Source: Chloranthus sessilifolius
Taxonomy: Eukaryota > Streptophyta > Magnoliopsida > Chloranthales > Chloranthaceae
Assembly (NCBI GenBank): GCA_021018995.1
Contig: CM037590.1
Span: forward strand, 68,233,597 to 68,297,596
Length of the DNA stretch: 64,000 bases
Direction: 5' to 3'
This document shows, piece after piece, positions 21,827 to 32,785 of this stretch. Position numbers and translations under genes: made by a program. Numbering within the stretch: the first letter of the stretch is position 1; each line of letters starts with the position of its first letter. Below the pieces are notes generated by a model that was not told the origin of the DNA, did not search any database, and saw only the letters and a program-made list of their open reading frames with translations.

Positions 21827-24005
21827 CTGTGAAGTAGAATTGGAGCAGGAGAGGGTTGAAATTTGAGAACGGAAATTTTACGATGAAAGATTAGATTAAA
21901 GAAACGCATGAATCACATGAGCTTACTCATTTATGATAATACTACAGAGGAAACAAAATGCTAGTAGTTCACATTATGATATGTTAAGCAATTGTAGACA
22001 GAATCGATGGTAGTGGTTGCAGTTGGGGGAAGATGAATTTCAAAGCAGGAGAGAGATTTTGGAGAAAGATTGGTATATTGGGACTCTTCGATATCGGAAG
22101 CAGCAGGAAACTTGTAGTAAGTTAGAAGTAAAAGGATTATCAAAAGCATGAAATTAAGTTATTTTAGGGCCAGAAGCGAGACTGACACTCCGAGTAGATT
22201 TCTGTTAATAGGCAGTGGGTTAAAGTTTCTCATTGCTAAGGTGACATGTACCATTAACAGATTTTTACGGCCGCTTTACATGGCATTTAGCCACATGACG
22301 CACATCATCTTTGATCATTATAAGTGTTTCATGCGGATGGCTCCCAAAAATCATGCATATCAGAGCATTGGAATTTTAATGCAGTCCATACCAAAGTGCT
22401 CTGATAGGATGATTCCAATGCTCCAATAGGCGTGATTTTCGAGCAGCATGTGCTAAAATTTATTGATAGTCATTAACATGAAACAGTAAAATTGGTTAAA
22501 AAAAATGTAGGCCATTGATGATTCTCATATTCCATCAAATATAAGATTTCAAACACCAAGTCAGAAATTTTTTTGAAACATGGTGGTCTAAGATAGAATA
22601 GCTGTTTAAGAGGAAGACTATTTTGCATGATCTTTGTCACATCTGTTCAATGCAAACTGGAGAAATGAACAGCATGCATGATTATGATATCAAAAAACAA
22701 GTTGATAAGACCCAAAAAACAAGTTGATAAGACCAGCCCATGAGTAAGATCAAGGCATCTAGCTAAATAAACACCACTGAACTCCATGAACAGATAATTG
22801 CTTTTGTTATCTTCCCCGTTCTTCTTTCTCCTAATTTCTTAATTTGGGTTTTCTAAATGCATAAATTTACAAATTTGATAAAAGCTATATTACGACTGCT
22901 ACGAACAAGGAGCATGATCTCCCTTCCAACTAAAATTAAGAAAAGGTATACACTGCTTAAACATCAGTAATACAATGAGAAATACAAATAGTTACACTTA
23001 ACAAATACGCTTTTTTTCCTTGCAGCCGTGTCTACGTCCGCACACAATTTGCCTGCCTTGTCTTTTCTTTTTTTTTAAAGATGCGAGCGTGCTTTTATAG
23101 GATAAAGTCGAATCCTTATGAAGACACTTCAACCCAAAACTAATACAATCAAATATACAATGTCCACAACCAAGTCAAATTCTTGTAAAACATAGGAAAG
23201 TGGATTCACAGACATCGGAAGTTTATAAAGCTAATGAATATATTTTGGCACGGAAGTGTCGAAAGCTAACTTTTGTAGATTTGCAAGAGCTCTGACAGAT
23301 ATGGGAGGGCTGCAAATGGGTTAGGTTGAGAGTGATCCAACCGCCACAGGCTGGGTTTTGATAAAAAATCTCAACCTGTTGGGTTGGAAATATCGACTCG
23401 TTTATCAAATGGGTTAGGTTTGGGTCCTAGTTTCTTGACCTGAACCCGATCCAACCCGACTCCCTACCTTATATTTTGACCTAAGTTCCCCCAACCCAAC
23501 CTGAATTTTTGCTAATCAGGGGGTCGGGTTCAGGTTGAGGGTATAAATGAACGGGTTGGCTTCAGGTTGAGGCTTTACATAATTGGGTTCAGGTTGAGGC
23601 TTTACATAATTGAGGTGATTGATAGAGTAAAAGGCTTTCCATAGCTTGATAATCTTATGCTACCGGTGATGCCCTTCTAATCCTAGGAACAAATTTCATA
23701 GAAATGGTAAATTGGTAATACCATCATCCATACACATCGAAATATGTGTAATCTCCATGCCATAAATAAAATAGTTATATCCACAATGTCTATATCTGTG
23801 AAATGGGCTTCTGCAAGTAAATAATTAAATTAACATGTTGGAAGATAGGAATCATGTGTGAGCACACAAAAGGAGAGAGGTCATGATCTGGTCAATGCAG
23901 AATAAAATACTAGATAAACAATGCCCGAAAATCAAACAATTCATTGAAAAAATGCAAAAAAAAAGAATCAAAATAGAGTAAAATTTGAAGTTTGTAACTG
24001 AGTAC
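21827..24005 (-). other. 2.18 kb intron of the host gene
   Basis: Bounded by donor GTACTC (24005) and acceptor CACAG (21827), both consistent with GT-AG splicing. It holds a 22 bp tandem duplication near 22695-22735 (AACAAGTTGATAAGACC twice) and a degenerate stretch of GGGTTGGGT/CAGGTTGAGG words (23300-23610) typical of dispersed plant repeats, with GGTTCAGGTTGAGGCTTTAC duplicated at 23540-23610. No extra exon was recognised in it. Confidence 0.8.
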
Positions 24006-24710
24006 CTGCAAGGGAAGATCAGGTGATGCATCTTTCGTACATTCTGTTGTTTCATACTCCGGGATAGAATCCAACATCCCCTTCCTCGGGTGTTTCCTCC
24101 TCAAAACGAGCTGAAGAGTCTTGGTCAATATGATTGGACTACCCGAGAAACAACCCGCAACATAAACCTCAACAGTCGGCAAAGGCAATTCAGAACTTAC
24201 ATGTAGTTTTCCCTTCAAGAATCCCGTAACTGCCGTCATCTCTGATTGACAATTCATGCCCCATCGCTGCTTGTGGTTTTTCGATTCCCCAATAAACCCA
24301 TTACTACCATTACACATCTCCAAGATCCCAGAGAGCAATAGATCCTCTCTATCATAAACCTCAAATCTTACGCTCCCGTTCATCCGTATGCTATCTGTGC
24401 TTACAAATGTGGCTTCTTCGGATTTCTTATCAACTCTATCCCTTCTAAGGAGTGAAGAAACACCTTCGGAGTAAAGGCTACTCCTTCCACCATTCACTTC
24501 AAGGAGGGTATCAGGGCTTAAAGGGATATGGTGGAGTGTGAGATGCTCAGGGGTCGATTCATCAACCTCGAAATTGCTCACTCTTACATAGAAAACTCTT
24601 AGATCGAGCCAAGGTGATGATTTGGGTTGGTAAAAAGTGTGCCTAACAATGATGCTCCGGCCGGGATCGGCCGATTCGCCGCTGTTCACTGGCTGGTAAC
24701 AGCACTCCAT
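24006..24710 (-). CDS. Host gene exon 1, At1g01500-like protein
   Basis: 235 codons starting at ATG 24710 (MECCYQPVNSG...). The open frame extends 14 codons further up but only to a GTG, so 24710 is the first plausible plant start. Visible conserved blocks: residues 32-46 SPWLDLRVFYVRVSN, then VDESTPEHLTLHHIPLSPDT, then SLLRRDRVDKKSEEATFVST, ILEMCNGSNGFIGES, and EVYVAGCFSGSPIILTKTLQ near 200-220. I recognise these from the plant-specific family represented by Arabidopsis At1g01500, annotated as erythronate-4-phosphate dehydrogenase family. That label is doubtful: I see no nucleotide-binding GxGxxG. Exon 1 ends ...DLPLQ at a good donor (CAG/GTACTC). With exon 2 the protein is 311 aa, close to the family length. 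Function is unknown to me; the second exon suggests membrane anchoring. Confidence 0.9.
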
Positions 24711-24969
24711 TGTCAAATGTAAAATCCGTTTCACCCACCCAGATCCCCTCACTTCAGTCTAAGAAGATGACTTGATGAACTCCATACAACAGAAGATTGG
24801 ATGGAAATATGAACCCAATAACACAGGTGTTCAATAATCTGCCAAAATTAAACCAGTCATAATATCAGGAAAGAGAGCAACCCACTTCCCAATTGCTCAA
24901 ATACCCAGAATTCAGAGTATAAAAGAACAAATTCGAACCCACAACCCAATTGCTCCAATACCCAGAATT

Positions 24970-25203
24970 TGTTGGATTTGTACCACATTAGCTGTGGGTT
25001 GGCCCTTCTTGGGCTCTTTATATCTTGGGCAAACCTCACCTTACAACCCAGTTTTGTGAGGTTGAGTTAGGCCCATGAAATTCTACATGGTATCAGAGTT
25101 GTTCTTTCTCCCCACGTCGCCCATTTATTGTCACCAACAGGTGGGCAAACCTCACCTTACAAGCCCGTTTTGTGAGGTTGAGTTAGGCCCACGAAATTCT
25201 ACA
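24970..25203 (+). mobile_element. TRIM retrotransposon, internally deleted
   Basis: The first LTR is 24970-25087 (118 bp, TGTTGGATTTGTACCACATT ... TTCTACA). It is followed at once by TGGTATCAGAG, an initiator-Met-tRNA primer site, then about 50 bp, then the 3' half of a second LTR (25142-25203, again ending TTCTACA). The 5 bp duplication GAATT flanks the unit (24965-24969 and 25204-25208). It has no coding capacity. The second LTR lacks its first ~56 bp. Confidence 0.88.
25088..25098 (+). promoter_or_regulatory. TRIM primer-binding site
   Basis: TGGTATCAGAG directly after the LTR end, complementary to the 3' end of initiator methionine tRNA. Confidence 0.85.
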
Positions 25204-25936
25204 GAATTCTGAGTATAAAAGAACATATTCGAACCCACAAAATGAGAAAGAAAATAAAAAAAGATACAAACCCAAATTAAGGCCAAGAAATTCAAGGAGA
25301 ACAGAGAGCTAAAACAGAAGAAAAGGACATATTTTTACATTTTTTGTTGAAATAGAAGAAACCCAATTCAGAATTTAGAAGAACAAAAAAAACCCTTAAC
25401 AGAACCGAGAATTCACCAGCAGAGAGAGCTAAAACTGCATAAAAGGATCTCTTTTATTCTTCCTTATTCCTTCCAAATGAAAAGAAACCCAGTTCAAATC
25501 AACAGAAATACAGGCCAAAACGAAAGAAGCCAATAGATTTAAAAAATAACAATCAATTCAGGTGAATGAAACCCACCAGTGCTAAACCTTAACAAATGGA
25601 TCCCTCTTCCCTTTTTTTCCATTAATTGTTCAAAATGAAAGAAACCCGGTTCAAAAGAACAACCCATATACACGAGAGAGAGAGAGAGAGAGAGAGAGGA
25701 GGTGAACTTACCAGCAGAAGACAGCTAGAGATGGGAAAAAAAGGATCTACTCCTTTATATTTCAATACGAATTCAAAGGCAAAAAGTATGTAAAATAAAA
25801 CCACCCTACCTCATGGTTCTTCTAAATTTGAACAAAAAGAGAGACAAAAAGCCATAGATTCCAACAAAATTGCCGGCAAACGACCCTCAAACCTACGTCA
25901 CAGAACCGGCCAAAGCTCTCTCTCTCTTTTCTTTCT

Positions 25937-25937
25937 T

Positions 25938-26005
<68 letters not shown>
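25937..26005. repeat. (CT)n microsatellite, long
   Basis: About 30 uninterrupted CT units on the plus strand (GA on the gene strand). Shorter sister tracts are at 25674-25697 (GA) and 26129-26168 (CT). Confidence 0.95.
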
Positions 26006-26011
<6 letters not shown>

Positions 26012-26124
26012 CACTATCTAAACATCAAAACCACAAAATTAATTTCTAAGCAAAAAAAGAAAGAAACCCAAACAATTATACTAACCGCAAATTCTTCCAT
26101 CCACAGTGTCTCTCTGTCCCTCTC

Positions 26125-26128
<4 letters not shown>

Positions 26129-26168
<40 letters not shown>
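26129..26168. repeat. (CT)n microsatellite
   Basis: About 20 CT units, upstream of the host gene. Confidence 0.95.
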
Positions 26169-26170
<2 letters not shown>

Positions 26171-26200
26171 GAGGCTAAAGCAAACCAGAATCGAAATCCA

Positions 26201-27775
26201 ACAGCTAATGACTTGTGGGCAAGAAAATAGGAGGCTTTGGATCCACTTGAAAGAGATTATGTGGACCAAACAACAAAACTAAATGAAACCCAATTCGTAA
26301 AATCTCATGGAAATCAGAATAAAGCTCAATTCTCTTTGTAAAATCTGCATGGAAATCACTCTTTATATCTATATTCCTCAACATGGGCCCTCTGTGTTTT
26401 TTGTTTCTTAGGATATTATCCACAAAAAATTCACGTTCACGAGGCCGATGTTGATGGATAAGGCGGCAGGCATCTTTTCCATCAGAGGCTTTTAGAGAGA
26501 GAGAGAGACCCATGCCCATCGCACGTCTGTGACCCTTTTTTCCTGCAAACACACCATACACACCTCCACACCATTTTTTTTTTTTACGTGCTTCCTTATC
26601 ACTCCTTTTCACTTCGATAAATTAATGGCAATTATTGTGAATGTCGAACGCATAGGGCACGTTTGTTTCATATACTATGTAGCCCGTAAAATCGAGAATG
26701 CATGGAATTTTTTTAATGAATGAATAATATACATTATGTACTCTGCATGTAATATTTGGGTGTAAAATAATTATTCTTTTGCGTATAAAATGTTTTTATA
26801 AATTTTATTTTTTAATATTTTTTAACATTACACTAAAAAGACTAACTTGTGTAATATATTTAAATTAATGTGTAAAATAGACATTCTCCATTCATCATTA
26901 CTAGTATCCGACTTCATCGGACATGATTGGCAGTGGCGCAACCATAATTTTCTTGATAGGGTATCTCATAAAGATTGATTGGGCCCAACTGCTCAGTCGT
27001 AAAAGTAATTCCCCCTCCCTCAGATAAAGTCGCTCTACCACTAAGCGAATGGACCCGATCGCAAACTTAATTAGGACTTGACCCAAACTCGACCCGTGTT
27101 TTTTTGTTAGGTTGAGTTTAGATATAGCTTGACCCGGACACGTAACCAAAGTGAGTCCATAATTTAATCGTAACAGCCACGTGTATCACATATTTACCGT
27201 TTGATGTAAGATTATTCCACGTGTATAAACTTGTGAATGGTGCACTATCACTGGCCGAGCACCTAAATCAACAATCTACCTGTAGCCGCTGAGTCAATAG
27301 AGGTAGTATTACTGTTACCTGTCGCTTAGTCCTTATCCAATTTTCGGAGTTAGTATTGGGTGCTGAACCTTGCACCTTTCATGGTGTCTGGATCATCGTA
27401 ACTCATGATCACACGGTCAAGGTTGCATTGTTGGCCGAGGGGAAACATTGCAAATTTTCTAGATTCACTGTTTATCAAGAGAGTTGTGTGAATTTCTAAT
27501 TTAGATATAGATATTCTTTTAGGGAAGCAACATTGATCTGGGTCTAATAAATCAACGGCCTCAACTTACAGATCACGTCTTCATAATAATAATAAAAAAT
27601 ATATCTCATCAAAAACCAGAGATAGATAGACAAGACGAAGCAATTATCTATATAAAATAACATCGTTCAGAAAAAAAGATAAAAAAGGAAAAGCAAACGC
27701 CCACAAAAATAAAAAGATTTAAGTGATGTCGACAAATTCGTAGAACAGAGTACTCGGAGGCCAGAACCATAGCCA
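26201..27775. other. Intergenic, no supported gene
   Basis: A 135-codon minus-strand open frame (26612-26205) is Lys/Arg/His-rich and has no recognised domain. The segment 27000-27060 contains the complement of TTAGTGGTAGAGCGAC, a tRNA-A-box-like phrase, but no convincing B box. The rest is AT-rich. Confidence 0.4.
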
Positions 27776-28140
27776 TGACTACCTGTTGGAAAACACTCCG
27801 GCGCCGGGAAATAGAATATTCCGATTCCTCTACAAATCTGAGCGATTAGGGAGATCAGACGCTAGACGCGACGCGATAGCTGAGTGGTACATGATGTCGT
27901 GGAACGTCGTCGTCTCCATCGTCTTCATCCGAAGCCATTTCGCCTTCTCCTCTGTGAAGCTCGCCAGAGCGAACCGGGATCTCTCTCTACAGATATATGT
28001 GAGTTGGGGATTTTTTTTAGCCGTTGGGGATTTTGCCTGTAAAATAATCGGCTTACGAGGCCAAGGCCTCGTAAGGCGAAAAAAATAGCTGCAAAAAGTA
28101 ACAGTGTTTTGCACAGCAACTTTACCTCCAACCAAACAAC
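27776..28140. other. Gene-like GC-rich fragment, unassigned
   Basis: This stretch is more GC-rich and codon-like than its surroundings. The minus strand has ATGGCTTCGGATGAAGACGA (coding MASDEDDGDDDVPRHH) that runs into a stop after about 28 codons. The plus strand has an open frame of ~100 codons from 27786. Neither resembles a family I know. Beside it, 28015-28056 is the inverted match to 10213-10256, and TTACGAGGCCAAGGCCTCGTAA is a near-perfect palindrome. It could be a first exon, a pseudogene or a captured gene fragment. Confidence 0.35.
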
Positions 28141-28189
28141 ATACCTTGCAATTTTTCGAATCATTGGTGTAAAAAATCCAAAAATGCTT

Positions 28190-29460
28190 GTAATATTAGC
28201 CCTTTACAACGAAAAGAGCGTGCCCATAGGGAGCAAGTGAATTTATTAACTCATAAGAATGCTTAACCTAATTTCTACTAAGGTCCGGAAGTTTTCTTAG
28301 GACAATTATAACACTACTTGATAAAACAAAAATAAATAAATAAATAACAATGAAGCATAATTAATAAATGAAATAAAAGATGATAATGATACTGAATAAA
28401 AGATGATGACGATGATGATAATGAAGGATACAGCTACACTCTAGATTCATAAATTTTCTCCCTTTAATTTAATCAAACTTAACTAGCAATCATCTACCAT
28501 TGATTCGCTACAAGCAAAAAAATTCAAACATAATGTAATCAATGATCCATACATACATTATCCTAGCTACTACGATGCATTCATGAATGATATTAGTTGT
28601 GCACAAGGTATAACAGATCATGAATAAAAAATAATAACAAGATAATCAATCATATGACATCCTATATTAATCTATAAGATTAATCTAGGTTTTGAGATAA
28701 TCCTTCTACGCTAATTGATCTACAAGATAAATGAGGATAGACAGATTTATGATGGAAGTCTAGTATTCAATTAGAACAGCTCAACCCTATGATTCAAGAT
28801 TGACAATAAACATGAAAAACTGAAGGGAAATCATTTACCCATTTAGGGTTTGCTTTCTCCTTGAATAAGAGAGTTAGCCTCTCATCTCCAATCTACGCAT
28901 TACACACCAATTCGATGTCACCAACATGATACTTCAATAGTAATTGTTAAATCTTTTTGGAAAAGATTTGAAACCTTTACAACTATTGAAAGAGAAAAGT
29001 TTAAGGAAAAAAAAGATTAAAAACTAATGAAAAAGATTATCTAACCTAATTACATAATACTATTTATAAGCAAACTACAAAACTACAGATTTCTGGGCAT
29101 CTTCACAAATATCTGGGCATAGGAGCACTAGAAGTTGGATTTTCAAGTCCAATCTCGCGGCCGCGAGAATGGACTCTTGGCCACGACATTTGTGGCTCGT
29201 GGCCACGAACTCGGGCCAATGCACTCTCTTTCGAATTCTCACTTAAATTCTTCTGCCTTTTTATTTTTTTATCTGCAATCATCATTCTGTTGCTTGCCAC
29301 TAAGTGCTTCTGGGCTCATGCTTGTCGCTCCTTTGGAGCTTCTTCTTAGTCCACCAAACGTATTGCATTGGCTTCATAATTATTGCCTTCTTTTGATATT
29401 TTTTATCGATAACCTCCAATCTGCTCATAATTTATTAAACCACAGAAATCATTAATAACA
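28190..29460 (-). mobile_element. LTR-like stretch, possibly Athila-type
   Basis: A long AT-rich non-coding stretch with the look of an Athila-type LTR read on the minus strand (CAAACCCTAAATGGGTAAAT, then long T-rich text). It contains the palindromic words CTCGCGGCCGCGAG and CGTGGCCACG at 29153-29214, in the position where the Athila LTR at 39.1 kb carries GGTCGATTAATCGACC. I could not fix the ends or a target duplication, so solo LTR is only a suggestion. Confidence 0.35.
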
Positions 29461-29496
29461 ACCTCGTTCAAAGATCATAAAACACCACTTTGGGTA

Positions 29497-29620
29497 CTTA
29501 AATTAGTCTCTTTCGGAGACCAATCATCTACCCACCGAGTCTTTGACTTCACCCACCTTGAAATACATTGATTGTTGAATCAAATGATGGAGATCTTTTA
29601 TTATTTTAAGAAATCTTCAA
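29497..29620. mobile_element. Truncated GGGTACC-family MITE
   Basis: GGGTACTTAAATTAGTC, CCGAGTCTTTGACTTCACCC and GAATCAAATGATGGAGATC follow the order of the left arm of the MITE in 39290-39672 (AAATCTTTGAGTTCACCC, GAATCAAACGATGAAGAT). The right arm is missing. Confidence 0.65.
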
Positions 29621-29770
29621 CTTTAAATAAGTTAATATATATTGTTATATATTTTAATAATTTATTATTATTTTATAATTTTTAAAATTCTTTCTAAACC
29701 TTTCCCTAATTTATCCAAATATTTTCTTTAATTTTCAAAGATTTTATTTATAATCTTTTTTCAACATAAT
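29620..29770. repeat. Dispersed repeat shared with 49675-49800
   Basis: AAGTTAATATATATTGTTAT, then ATATTTTAATAATTTATT, TTTTATAATTTTTAAAATT and CTAAACCTTTCCC match, in reverse orientation, the sequence just past the right end of the long LTR (49680-49775). Confidence 0.75.
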
Positions 29771-29789
29771 TTTTCTATTAAAAAATAAT

Positions 29790-29835
29790 GCAAATCCTAG
29801 GTACAATCTACCCAGATAGAACCCTAGAATTTGCA
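29790..29835. repeat. Inverted 33 bp piece flanked by AATGCAAAT / ATTTGCATT
   Basis: AATGCAAAT, then CCTAGGTACAATCTACCCAG and the following 13 bases, then ATTTGCATT. The same 33 bp core is at 38488-38520 next to the other arm, but relative to the element it lies in the opposite orientation there. Confidence 0.75.
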
Positions 29836-30645
29836 TTGTTTTTCCTTTACGTTAATGAAAGCATAGATTGTATTTAGGAAAAGGCATTGTAAACAAAGAT
29901 CTTTGGAAGAAATAAAAAGATGAATGGCTTTGAATGAATAAGGAGATCATACACCAAAGATGAGCGGCTAAATCAGTTGATCGGGGAAGATGCGATCCCC
30001 AGATAAGTACCCTTATTTATGATTAATACCATAGTCGATTTATTGTCATCATGGAATCATTTTGCTAAAAGTTTGTGTTATTGAAAATATATTGAATGCT
30101 TGTTATGACCGTTGATTGCACGTATCAATGGCTATAATCGCTAGATCTGGACCTGCAGACTGATCTAGGCTGCAGAGTGATTATGTGTTTACTGTTGTGA
30201 TCTAAACATCATGAGATACGCTATGCTTCTTACATGACTCATACCGCAATGATAGGCTGAGTCATTATTTTTAGATAGGGTATGCCGGATTGATGATCAT
30301 ATTTTATTACGAATCATCTCTATAACTGAATGATGGTGTGAATGATGCTTTAATGAAACTGTGGGTTTTAATGGTAGAAAAGGGGTACAAATCTGGGGTA
30401 GCATATTCCTTGATCTCATTTAATTATTATTTTAGATTCATAAGAATTAGTTGTTTAGATTAATTTATTTTCAAGATTTAGGAAAAGTGTGATAAATTTT
30501 GCAAATTGAATCATTTGGTACTTCCTTTGCATTTTAAATCTCCTTAAAGAATTAATTAAAATTCAAGATTTTGTGTTCGACAATTGTTTTGCTTATACTA
30601 CAATAGATCTTGTGCACTTGCAAGGGTTACACTTAAAATCGATCA
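29827..30645 (+). mobile_element. Athila 5' LTR, 5'-truncated
   Basis: It ends ...TTACACTTAAAATCGATCA directly before AGTTT and the primer-binding site, the usual arrangement in Athila elements. Its left end is cut at 29827, where a short inverted piece of the same LTR is joined. The missing upstream LTR part can be seen in the inverted copy (38487-39184). Confidence 0.8.
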
Positions 30646-30651
30646 AGTTTT

Positions 30652-30669
30652 TGGCGCCGTTGCCGGGGA
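30652..30669 (+). promoter_or_regulatory. Athila primer-binding site (tRNA-Asp type)
   Basis: TGGCGCCGTTGCCGGGGA, the standard Athila primer site, six bases after the LTR end. Confidence 0.92.
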
Positions 30670-31558
30670 GATCGACGAAATTTTGATTAATTCAGTTAGG
30701 AATTTTTGTGTTTTGATTTAAAAAAAAAAAAAAAAATTCGAAATTTAATTTTAAAAAAAAAATAAAAAATCAAATTTTGGATTTTGGATTTTTGCTTTGC
30801 AGAATCTTCTTTCCCTTATTTTTCTCTCTTAGGTAAGTTTTTGTAGGACTCTTTTAGGAAGTTTAGGTTTTTAGGACTTCTTATTTTAGTAGGATTCTTT
30901 TTCCTTATTTTCCTCTTTTAGATATTCTAGGATTTTCTAAAATTAGTTATTAATTTTTTTTTAGAAGTTTATAAATTTAGGATACCTTCCTTAGGGAATT
31001 TAGGAATCTTTTATTTTTTCCCTTATTTTTCTCTTTTAGATAAGATTCTTAGGATTGCCCTTAGATTTAAAATTTTAATTTCTAATTTTAATCTTGAAAT
31101 TTTAATTTTAATTTTTGCAATTCGGATTTAAAAAAAAAAAAAAAAAAAAAAAATTAAAAATTAAAATTAATTTATCTTGTTTTGCTTTTCTTTTCTTCTT
31201 ATTTTGGCCACTGTTCATATTAGAGCTCAATCGATTGAAGCTTCAGGTTCAATCAATTGAGACTGAAATATTCTCTGTCGTGATCTTTGCTTTTCTTTCA
31301 ATCGATTGACATTCCTCTGTCAATCGATTGACAAAAATTATGTGCTTGCCATTTCGGCTGAAATTCCTGTGTTAACTTGCTTTGACCTTTGAACCTCAAT
31401 CGATTGAGAACAGTTCTTCAATCGATTGACTGATAAAGTCATTTCTGTGAAATTTTAAGTGTGCTTTTGTCAATCGATTGAGATCTTTACTGCAATCGAT
31501 TGAGCCTATTTTGTGAATTTGTTTTGAATTCTTCAATCCCTGTTTGTGAACGTGGTGT
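30670..31558 (+). other. Athila leader with CAATCGATTGA word cluster
   Basis: A non-coding leader between primer site and gag, rich in T and A runs. Between 31226 and 31505 it has eight copies of (T)CAATCGATTGA or a near match at irregular spacing. No open frame of interest. Confidence 0.75.
31226..31505. repeat. Cluster of CAATCGATTGA palindromes
   Basis: Copies at about 31226, 31250 (TCAATCAATTGA variant), 31299, 31320, 31397, 31420, 31471 and 31493. Spacing is 20-80 bases and irregular. The palindrome extends to TCAATCGATTGA in most copies. Confidence 0.9.
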
Positions 31559-32785
31559 ATGAGCTTTACTCGTTCTCATCACCCACATCTGCTACCATTT
31601 AATCTTGAGATCGAACGATCTTGTAGAGAGAATCGTAGAATTCAAAGGAATCAGTATCATCATACTGATACTATGGCTGATCAAAGGCAAGAAATGAATG
31701 GGAACAACCAGAATATCAATAATGGCAATAATGGAAATAATGGAAATGATGGGAATAACAATTACAATGAGGGCCCTAGAACACTCGAATATTATAATGA
31801 TCCTAGTTTTTACGAGGATCAGGAATGTATAATGCATGATCCCATTCTAGGAAACCACTATGAATTCAAATCAGCGATGATCCAAATGCTACCAATTTTC
31901 CATGGGTTAGCAAATGAAAATTCGCACGTTCATCTAAATGAATTCACTGGTGTATGCAAAATGTTTAAAGTCCACCATGTCACTGATGAGATAGCTAAAC
32001 TCTGACTCTTTCCTTTCTCTTTAAGGGACAAGGCAAAAACGTGGTTTTATTCCTTAGAACCGCAATCTATTCAGAGTTTGGCAGAGCTACATCGTCAGTT
32101 TCTTAAAAAATATTTTCCCATGACCAAAGCCATTGAGTTGCGTCAGAAGATTTAATTCTTTTCCCAACAACCTACTGAAACATTCCATGAATGTTGGGAA
32201 CGTTTTAAGGAATTGATTATGAGTTGTCCAAATCATCAGGTTCCAAGGCGGCAACAGGTCCAAAGTTTTTATAATGGACTGATTCCTGAAGAGAGACGCA
32301 TGGTTGATGCATCGTGTGATGGATCATGTGCTACAAAAGAAGCTGATGAATTGTGGGCATTGTTTGAGAAGTTATACCAAACTTCGATACAAAGTGAAAC
32401 ACAGGGGCGAACTAACTTGGATTTAACATCTAAATCTCATGTGTTGACAAGAGATGGATTGTATAATGTCAAAAATAATACCTCTGATCTATCGACAAAG
32501 GTTGATATGTTGTCCAAGCAAATGAATATGTTGTTAGCTGCGACCAAGCAAGCTAAAGCTCCTGTCACCCCCACTATGTGTTCAATTTGTGACCACCCAG
32601 GTCACATGGCTAATGAGTGCCCCACTACCTTATCATTATTCCCTGATGAACCTACTCCTCAAGAGGAGGTGAATCTGACTCAATCTTATCAACGGCAGGG
32701 TAGAAACATATACTCCAATACCTATAACTCGGAATGGAAAAATCACCCCAACTTAGGATGGGGTGGTTCGAATAAGCGTCAGTAA
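31559..32785 (+). pseudogene. Athila gag, interrupted
   Basis: The gag polyprotein (capsid and nucleocapsid) reads in nearly one frame from ATG 31559 or the more likely ATG 31674 (MADQRQEMNG). After an Asn-rich N-terminus come RTLEYYNDPSFYED, the MIQMLPIFHGLANE block, LFPFSLRDKAKTWFYSL, RFKELIMSCPNH, FYNGLIPEERRMVDASCDGS and a zinc knuckle CSICDHPGHMANEC (CX2CX4HX4C). A TGA at about 32004 replaces the usual Arg codon and a TAA at about 32153 cuts the domain again. Both fit C-to-T or point decay. The element cannot make intact gag. Confidence 0.88.

Larger units (their letters stand above)
24711..26200 (-). promoter_or_regulatory. Upstream region of host gene with GA/CT tracts and TRIM
   Basis: Upstream of the start codon on the gene's strand lie a possible 3' splice site (CATCTTCTTAG ending about 24760), so a 5' UTR intron is likely, then a TRIM insertion, direct repeats of GAATTC(A/T)GAGTATAAAAGAA, and three GA tracts (on the coding strand) at 25674-25697, 25937-26005 and 26129-26168. 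Such GA tracts are common in plant 5' UTRs and promoters and suggest transcription starts near 26.0-26.2 kb. No TATA box is claimed. Confidence 0.5.

Noticed and set aside
23910..24005. C-terminal tail VLSYKLQILLYFDSFF of the open frame at the host gene
   Set aside because: It lies beyond a good splice donor and does not resemble the family; the family's true C-terminus is in exon 2 at 21596-21826.
26205..26612. 135-codon minus-strand frame upstream of the host gene
   Set aside because: No recognisable domain, basic low-complexity start, no splice or start context that links it to a gene.
27000..27060. tRNA gene on the minus strand (TTAGTGGTAGAGCGAC)
   Set aside because: No matching B box or acceptor stem; at most a decayed tRNA-derived repeat.
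28374..28425. GATGATGATAATGA tract as a possible regulatory array
   Set aside because: Simple low-complexity microsatellite within LTR-like AT-rich DNA.
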